64,000 nucleotides of DNA from Trichopria drosophilae (taxonomy: Eukaryota > Arthropoda > Insecta > Hymenoptera > Diapriidae), in assembly GCA_030407085.1 (NCBI GenBank), contig CM059584.1:100253001-100317000 (forward strand). Reading direction: 5' to 3'. The position numbers and the translations under genes are program-made. Position 1 is the first letter of the stretch; each line of letters starts with the position of its first letter. This document shows, in pieces, positions 57,265 through 64,000 of the stretch. The notes below the pieces were generated by a model that saw nothing but the letters and a program-made list of their open reading frames with translations, had not been told where the DNA came from and did no database searches.

Positions 57265-60200
57265 TTAACATTTTCTTGTTTTTATTTGATTTTTCTATTT
57301 ATAACTATGGAATTCAAGAAAAACAATTAATATTGTTTCTCCATACGATATTCTCGAAATATTCTCCTCTAAAACCTATAAAATAAAAAAAAAATAAAGG
57401 GGAAAACCAGCTGTAAGTAGTCATTATTATTTGACTAAAAGATATCGATTGGCCCTGGCAGAAATTTGTCCAGTTTTTTGTTACACTGACCAGTTTCCCT
57501 ATACATTTAGCATGTAAAACAAGTAAAATGGCCAGAAACTAGCCAGAGACTAGATTCATGATCTACCAAGGGGTTTGTAACTGTAAAAAACAATTTTCAA
57601 ACAGCTCAATCCTTCCTGGGAAGTCTGGTAGAGCTCCTCAGAACCTCTAAATATTAATTTTTGCTTGTAATGTTAGAAGTGCGATTTGCGGTATCCTTGA
57701 ATTTGTTATGAATTCATAATATATTTATTACAAAAAGTTGCTTTCTGGGTCTCAACAAATTATTTCATTGTATATTATAAGTGTATTTATTTGTTCTTAT
57801 TGATCGCAATTGCTATACTGAAGGCACATTTGTCAATCTACATTAATATGGCAATATACAAAAATAATTAACCTGAAAACCCGAGATAATAACTAATGTT
57901 TTTGCTAACATGCAAGTTGTAAAAAATGTAAATTGTCTTAGTTGTAATGCTCCTTTTCGACCTCTTTAGGCGAACCTCAAAAGAAGTAATTTTTAATGGA
58001 TCTTTGTATCACGCAGTAATATTACATAATTTGAACATCTAATTTTGAAGAGTTGGATAGTACATAATAAGTATCATGTTTGGTATAGAATCTACATCCG
58101 TTAAATCAATTTCATTTTATTCCCTACCTATGTCAATTGCAACAATGAATTGCTTTGGAACAATGGAAAGAGTTTATGTATGCACATGCTTGACATTGAC
58201 ATATATCATAAAAATAAATCGAGTGTTGATCCCCAAAAGGACCTTAGAACAGCTTGGAACATTTTCGTCAAAAAATCCCATCGTCTTAAACGTTGCAGCC
58301 AAGTGACGCGTACTATGGAGATTAATCGATCGCGTTTGTTTTTCTCTCGTCGTCTCTGGGAAGAATACGATAGTACGATGTGTCGGTGACATCAGATATG
58401 CACAGCGTGTCTCTGCGTTCATAAATCAATTTGTATTCCCGCCGTAATGCGTTAATAATTCATGCTCAGCCTAACGTGCAACGAGGACAGACTGAAGAGC
58501 AATCGATTTCCGGCTTTCCTCCGATTAAGAATTGCAGAGAAATAGGCAAGGTAATTAAAAGCATTCACCATTCAATCCACTAAATGCTCTTTAGTGGTTC
58601 TCAGCAAGAGAGCCATTATATTGCTCTATAAATTTAATTAGTAAGTGGTCTTCAGTTAAATTACAACCTTTGGAAACTATAGGCGCACGTGCTACTGAAA
58701 AGTAAGGCAAAGTCGAGTCGCTTTTATTACAGTACCGGTTAATATTAACTTCGTATAAAATTTAATTGAAACTATAATAAATTGCTATTAATGAGGGTTA
58801 TCGACTAAACTCTCCGATTAGTTATATATTATAAATTCTTATAATACTTGACAAAATATATCAATAATAATGTTACAGCAATGGAAAAACGGTAACAACG
58901 GAAACTCAAATCTGTTATTGGTAATACAAATATAGTGTTAGTCGAACGTTACCAACATTTTTTGCGATAAAAGTAATTTAGCTAGTACTTCCAATTTTAT
59001 TTAGTTACAGATCTAAAAGTTAGCAATATTACGAATAATTGCTAAAGGTTGCGTAGAATGTTAGTGCATGTGTAAGCTTATTTGCTGTCAATCCTTAGCT
59101 ATAATTCTAAGGCTCTGGCTGTTAAAATTGAAAAGTATCAAACCATATTATACACTAAAGTAGACAACACTGGAAAGAAGAGTTATCATTGACAAATTTT
59201 GCTGTAAACTCCCCACGTCCATCTTAGTTCGCTCTAAGAGTATTGCTTAATTCATTTTTAGATTTAATACCCAAGTTTTAGAAAAATAAATAATAACAAA
59301 TTGTATAGTGGTTAATTTTTAGTGTCTTATTTTAGTAAATTGAAATAGATTGGAAGTTGTGAAGATATATGAATAAAATAGATCAGAATTATCCAAGGAT
59401 AATTTCATACAATTTTTCTTTATTTCTCCACTTTAATTCATCAACATAATATTATGTTTGCTTACATTCTTTGTTATACGACTATTTACGCACGTGTAAC
59501 TTAACAGGTTTTCTGAAGTACAAATAAACTGCATACATGCGCACGTAGAGACATGTTTTGTAAAAAATATATGATACAGTATAGTAAAATGGTTTTACTT
59601 TAATTTTGTACACTTTAATAACAATTACCATCTGTTATGTTAGTTTTCGATAACATCCTTGATAACACGCATAACATCTTTATACCTATCAACATTTCCT
59701 CTATATATAAAATGTAAGAGAATACACGTTTAGTTCATTTCGTTACTCTGCAACGCACAATTCTATCTTCAAAGATTTATTATTGTTTTTTTTAGTAAAA
59801 GGAACTGTATTTTATCAATTATAACATGTCAGCAGCATAATGCAATTTAACTATAAAATTACTATATCTATTTTTAAGGAAACTTATATTATCGCTTGCA
59901 ATAATTATTGTGCTGGATACAACACTTCTCTCCATGTGTAAAATACAAAATAAGAAAGACCTCTGAGCCACTATTACAAATATAATATCATTCGTGTGAC
60001 TATTGACAAAAAAAATCTTGTACTCATTATACGATAAGAGGAAAAATGAATAAAACGCCAAATTCCTTACGACTAGAAAAATTTCCCTCTAATTATGTAA
60101 AATAGTCTGGTTAACGGACTACATTGTTGAACACGAAGTTAAATATTTCGTTTTACCTTGGAAGTGGATGTTTTAATTTTACTTTTTCGAAGACACGTGT

Positions 60201-61030
60201 TTATTTTATGGTTTAATAACGTATTGCATATAATTCATAAAATATTAAAAAAAAACATGTATCCATTTACATTTTCAAAGAGCTGTTTTAGAAGGGTATT
60301 GTTTATTTACAAAATTTTTTATTCTCTTAAATGTAGTATTACGATTTCGTGCTGATAATTCTAAATAAATAGTATACAGTTACAATTCCAGAGACTACAT
60401 TTTGACAACATATTCAAAACATTTAAATTTTCTTTTATAAATATCGGACGAGATTGGAAACCGTAGAACTTATTCTCTACTTAAAGCTTTTAGGTTATAC
60501 AATATTTGTAAAATTTAAATTTTATAAGAATTAAGATCTTGTTATATGCATTCCGATTTAAATGTTCTTGCTAAATTTAAATACGTATGAAACTCATTTT
60601 GTCTACTTATTTAAGACTTATCTTTCGAGTCGCGAGTGGTCGTGACTCGTTTTTGTTAAGGATTGTCTCAAATTCCCAAAATTTACAAATACTTTCGTAT
60701 AATTCGTCCACCACAATCCAACATTTTTTTTTATATACATAAGAAATGTTTATTTGGACATTTTTTCGGTTTCATTAATTAGTTGGGGTTTTCACCGGAT
60801 TTGGTGCCAGTTATGGGACTTAATTAATAGTCAGAAGTCTACATGTTTAGAAAAATTAATTTATCATCAGACGATTCAAAGAGATTTTATCTATTCCCGG
60901 TTTTTATCAGGGTTCGAAGTAACGGCAAAAAACATTAATTTTTTTTTTGTTATCAACTTTAGAGGAGCTGGCACTTATTTATCCTACACTGCAATGGGCA
61001 GTGCAGTATTACCCTGGACGACAAAGTGTG
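57265..61030. other. AT-rich sequence, GC-richer patch at 58220-58560
   Basis: The patch has overlapping frames (+58076-58306, +58150-58389, -58174-58422) that translate to nothing known, plus AT-type homeodomain words (GCGTTAATAATTC). It is possibly regulatory. The remainder is featureless. Confidence 0.35.
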
Positions 61031-61039
61031 GAGTAACAA

Positions 61040-61320
61040 AGTCTTGCCTCTTCAGAAGGAATTTGGCCTCCTTTTTAGGAACGTGACCTGTTCAAAAGGA
61101 ATTAAGTATCTTCAGGAAATTTGGATTCTTATAAAGAATTTTTTGTGCTCTTCTGAAGAAATTTGACCTCTTCAACAAGATTTTGACCACTTGTGGTGGA
61201 ATTTGAATACTTTGTTGAGAATTTGTTTTCTTTATGGTGAATTTCTTTGTGAGGAATTTATGCTTTTTATGAGGAATTTGACCGCTGCAGAAGAAATATC
61301 TGCATGAGAAATTTAGTATC
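61040..61320. repeat. Degenerate ~28-30-bp minisatellite (GARGAATTTGACCTCTT)
   Basis: The word GAGGAATTTGACC or its variants (AAGGAATTTGGCC, AAGAAATTTGACC, GGTGGAATTTGAATA, GTGAGGAATTTATGC) recurs about ten times at roughly 25-32-bp spacing. The minus-strand frame of 118 codons (61092-61448) is produced by this array and contains repeated KNPNFLKIL-like peptides, so I do not call it a gene. Confidence 0.65.
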
Positions 61321-61324
61321 GTTT

Positions 61325-64000
61325 TGTGATGTTTCTTCTTAAATGAATTCTTGGTTGACGTTTCTTCTATTATTTGAAAATAAAAATTCCGAAGAAAAAA
61401 TGTGTAGAGATTTTTAGCAACAGCCTGTTTGTGTAAGGAATTCGACATAGCTCCTCTTTCGAACTGATAATTAATAACTAGTATTATTCTTTTGACTAGT
61501 TTTCGCTATTTGTCTTGTCATTCGAGAATTTTTATTACGTAAATTTCAAATTTAGATGTTTTCAATTTGTCTGTGGTATTAGATCGATATCTATATAGGA
61601 TATTACTGTTTAGTTTAAATTACATAAAACACTTTTCGTTATAGCAAATTACTCAAAATAAATTTCTATATTTAGCTAAGTTAGAAAATATCAGAATAAA
61701 CTAACAGAACCAAACATACACAATTTGCTACACTAATTCAGGAACGTTTGTGATATTTTAATCAGGCGTAAGAAATATAGCAAAGATATATTTGAGCCAA
61801 TAGAATAGCATACCGAGAGGTATTTGCAGATAAGATCTTTAAATAACTGAGAACGAACATTGGGTGAATGATTAGTATCCGATAACGATTCGACGAACGT
61901 CAAATGTAATTCAATCATTTTATTCCATGGTTACATTCACATCTCTTATACGAAAATTATTTCATTTTTAATTTGATCCGGGGAGACTAAGCCGTTTAAA
62001 ATATTTCGGCTAGGACTATTTTGTTTCCATCTATTAGCAAATGTAGATATTAATGCGTTCGTTTTAAATATATTAAATTTTTTTAAAATTCTTCAAATTA
62101 ACGCAAAAGCATTCTCAAATGAAGAAATGCTGTTATTTTTTGAGCTATCATTGTGAAATACGCAATTTAAAATTTCGAAGGCGCGTTTTAATCCTATAGT
62201 GAGTGCGTTCATCTTCAATATACTTAAAATTCGTAAAATTAATAATGAAGTAAACCTGTAATAAAAAAACGCCCTTAAAATTGCAAGATATCCTTTCTTC
62301 ACACCGTTAATATTCCGGGGATTTGATAGTTTTTAACATTCATTTAAAAAATGAAGATGATTTTTTTTATTAGAAAAATTTTGAATTATAATGAAATAAT
62401 TCCATTATATTAACATGGGTGGGTTATTCTCGTCATAAAAATGTGACAAGTATGTCACGAACTTGACAAAACAATTGTCGGTGTTTTTTTTTTCTTTTTT
62501 TGGTCGTGCTGGAAAATTATAACGTTTTGAACTTCAGCAACATAATTTCTTATCGTATTAATCATGTACGACCATGTACAATATTTTTTCCCGAAATGTT
62601 ATTGAGCTTTGCAGCTTGCTAATTCTAGGAATACACATCAAATGTTGAAAAATAACGCCTCTTGATTTTGTCGAAGTTTGTTAGACATTTTTATTTGTCG
62701 TTCTATTTTCTCGACACGCGATGCGTCGTACAGATGATACCATTCTTGTTGATATTTTTTATTGGAAATTTCATTGCATCACGAGCAGGCGCGTTCACGG
62801 GACAACTCCGTCGATCGACTCGTATGTTGTTTTATTTTCTATTTTTACGGTGTGCGTATACCCGCAGTAATTAGCTGCACGACCGTAGGGATCCTGCGGC
62901 AATTCGGAAACGACTCGACTAACGAGAAAAGTACACGAAAGAATGTTTTATTTGCCAGCATTTATTTTCCACGTCATTTTAAACAAAGTATTAACAATGC
63001 ACGAGACAGCTACGAAATATTAATGAATTACATCAGTTGTTTTCAGTTGCGTCTGTTGGAAAACATTTACCATGATTTTGTAACAAGAAACAGTGTTAAT
63101 TTTATTTATGTGACCAAACTTTTATATATTATTTATTATCGAGCAGAATTGCTTTCAAAATATAATAATAGTTACACAAATTTAATGGAAGTAATATAAA
63201 ACAATATCAGTGCAACATAAAAAACAATCGTAATAAATACATACACGCAGAAAGCTGAGGGGAATAAAATTGTACAATAACTAATAAATTAAAATGTAAA
63301 TTATTATTTATTAGAAATAAATCATACAAATATATGAAGTATATCATACAAATTACAAAACTCCCATTAAGTTAGTTGTGTCTTTTCATCCTTCATATTT
63401 GGCGATGTGGCATATCAGTTTTTATGAAAAAACTGGCCCATGCGAGGGATTAATGTATTTTTGGCCGTGCGTTTTTTGGGTTTGCAGAACATTAACCCTT
63501 CTATGCACTAGAGCTGTAGTCATTAAAAGCACGTTGTTTTCAAATAGGAAGACAATAGTAAGTAACTGATTAACTAATTGGCAGTTGCATATTTTTATGG
63601 ACGCGAGTAGAAATTGATTAAGGCCCTGATCAGGGTCTTTACACCCTTATTCAATGTCTTAACCCATTAAGGACCAAATAGACAATTTTTCCTGGTCGAC
63701 TTCAAAGGCGGTAATTTATATGAAACCGGATTAAAAAAAAATCAGAACCAATTACATCTTACGTAAAATTAATCAATCTTTCCGAATCTGCCATTATAAA
63801 ATCAATCGTGCCTATTCCGAAAAAGTTACACTTGGTTTTTCACAATAAAATCAGATTTTTTCACTGACAAATATAATTTAATCGGCATTCTCATATCAAA
63901 AACGGTTAAGGGATCATTGATCGGTGAAAATCTCGCGTCCACTATAAATAATTATAAATAATTTAAAATTAATTCAATAGAATTACATCCAACTCACACA
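61325..64000. other. AT-rich sequence; GC-richer patch at 62690-62950
   Basis: The patch includes GCAGTAATTAGCTGC (homeodomain-type core, about 62862) and overlapping plus-strand frames (62662-62874, 62762-63199) without recognisable product. A short palindrome CCCTGATCAGGG lies at about 63624. No other feature was seen. Confidence 0.35.

Noticed and set aside
61092..61448. 118-codon minus-strand frame
   Set aside because: Generated by the degenerate minisatellite; the peptide repeats follow the DNA repeat.
1..64000. CRISPR arrays, bacterial operons or prophage
   Set aside because: The base composition, lack of long frames, TTAGG run and eukaryotic transposons all point to an insect nuclear genome; no spacer-repeat array was found.

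Overview
The window looks like gene-poor, AT-rich nuclear DNA of an insect, most probably an ant or other hymenopteran. The signs are a DD41D-type Tc1/mariner transposon, a Penelope-like retroelement, many small TA-flanked palindromic elements, a short TTAGG (insect telomere type) run, and open frames that are mostly too short to be genes. I recognise no intact host protein-coding gene. It could be a large intron or an intergenic desert. A few short exon-like or promoter-like patches are listed at low confidence.

Layout. 1-10.8 kb: AT-rich sequence with a perfect-ended palindromic MITE (1164-1365), an AGATATCT-rich repeat (4736-4938) and a long inverted-repeat pair (4942-6731). 10.8-14.1 kb: the most unusual part. 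It has two 299-bp direct repeats, each carrying a hammerhead-ribozyme-like three-helix motif, followed by a foldback element whose arms are ~15-bp tandem repeats around a TTAGG run. 14-25.6 kb: mostly featureless, with small MITEs and a TTTCTTAA/TTAAGAAA hairpin cluster next to a TATA/initiator pair. 25.6-31.7 kb: a hairpin cluster with a G-rich patch, an inverted-ended 1.6-kb unit and a 1-kb long foldback. 32.9-33.6 kb: AGATATCT repeats around a tRNA-like remnant. 34.1-36.8 kb: a complete 2.6-kb mariner with ~290-bp terminal inverted repeats and one frameshift. 42.2-46.1 kb: three non-autonomous DNA elements, one carrying a tRNA-His-like sequence ending at a T17 run. 48.1-49.2 kb: a large foldback. 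54.1-56.1 kb: a young, 5'-truncated Penelope-like element joined head-to-head to an inverted partial copy. 56-64 kb: largely featureless, with a GGACGTCC repeat and a degenerate minisatellite.

Biologically this is a museum of mobile elements. The enzymes are encoded only by the mariner (frameshifted) and the Penelope element (C-terminal reverse transcriptase part plus GIY-YIG nuclease). Everything else is non-autonomous and would depend on enzymes made elsewhere. The best candidate for something undescribed is the 11.1-12.1 kb direct-repeat pair: its two copies differ by 7 transitions, two of which together change a G-C pair into an A-U pair in a predicted helix.
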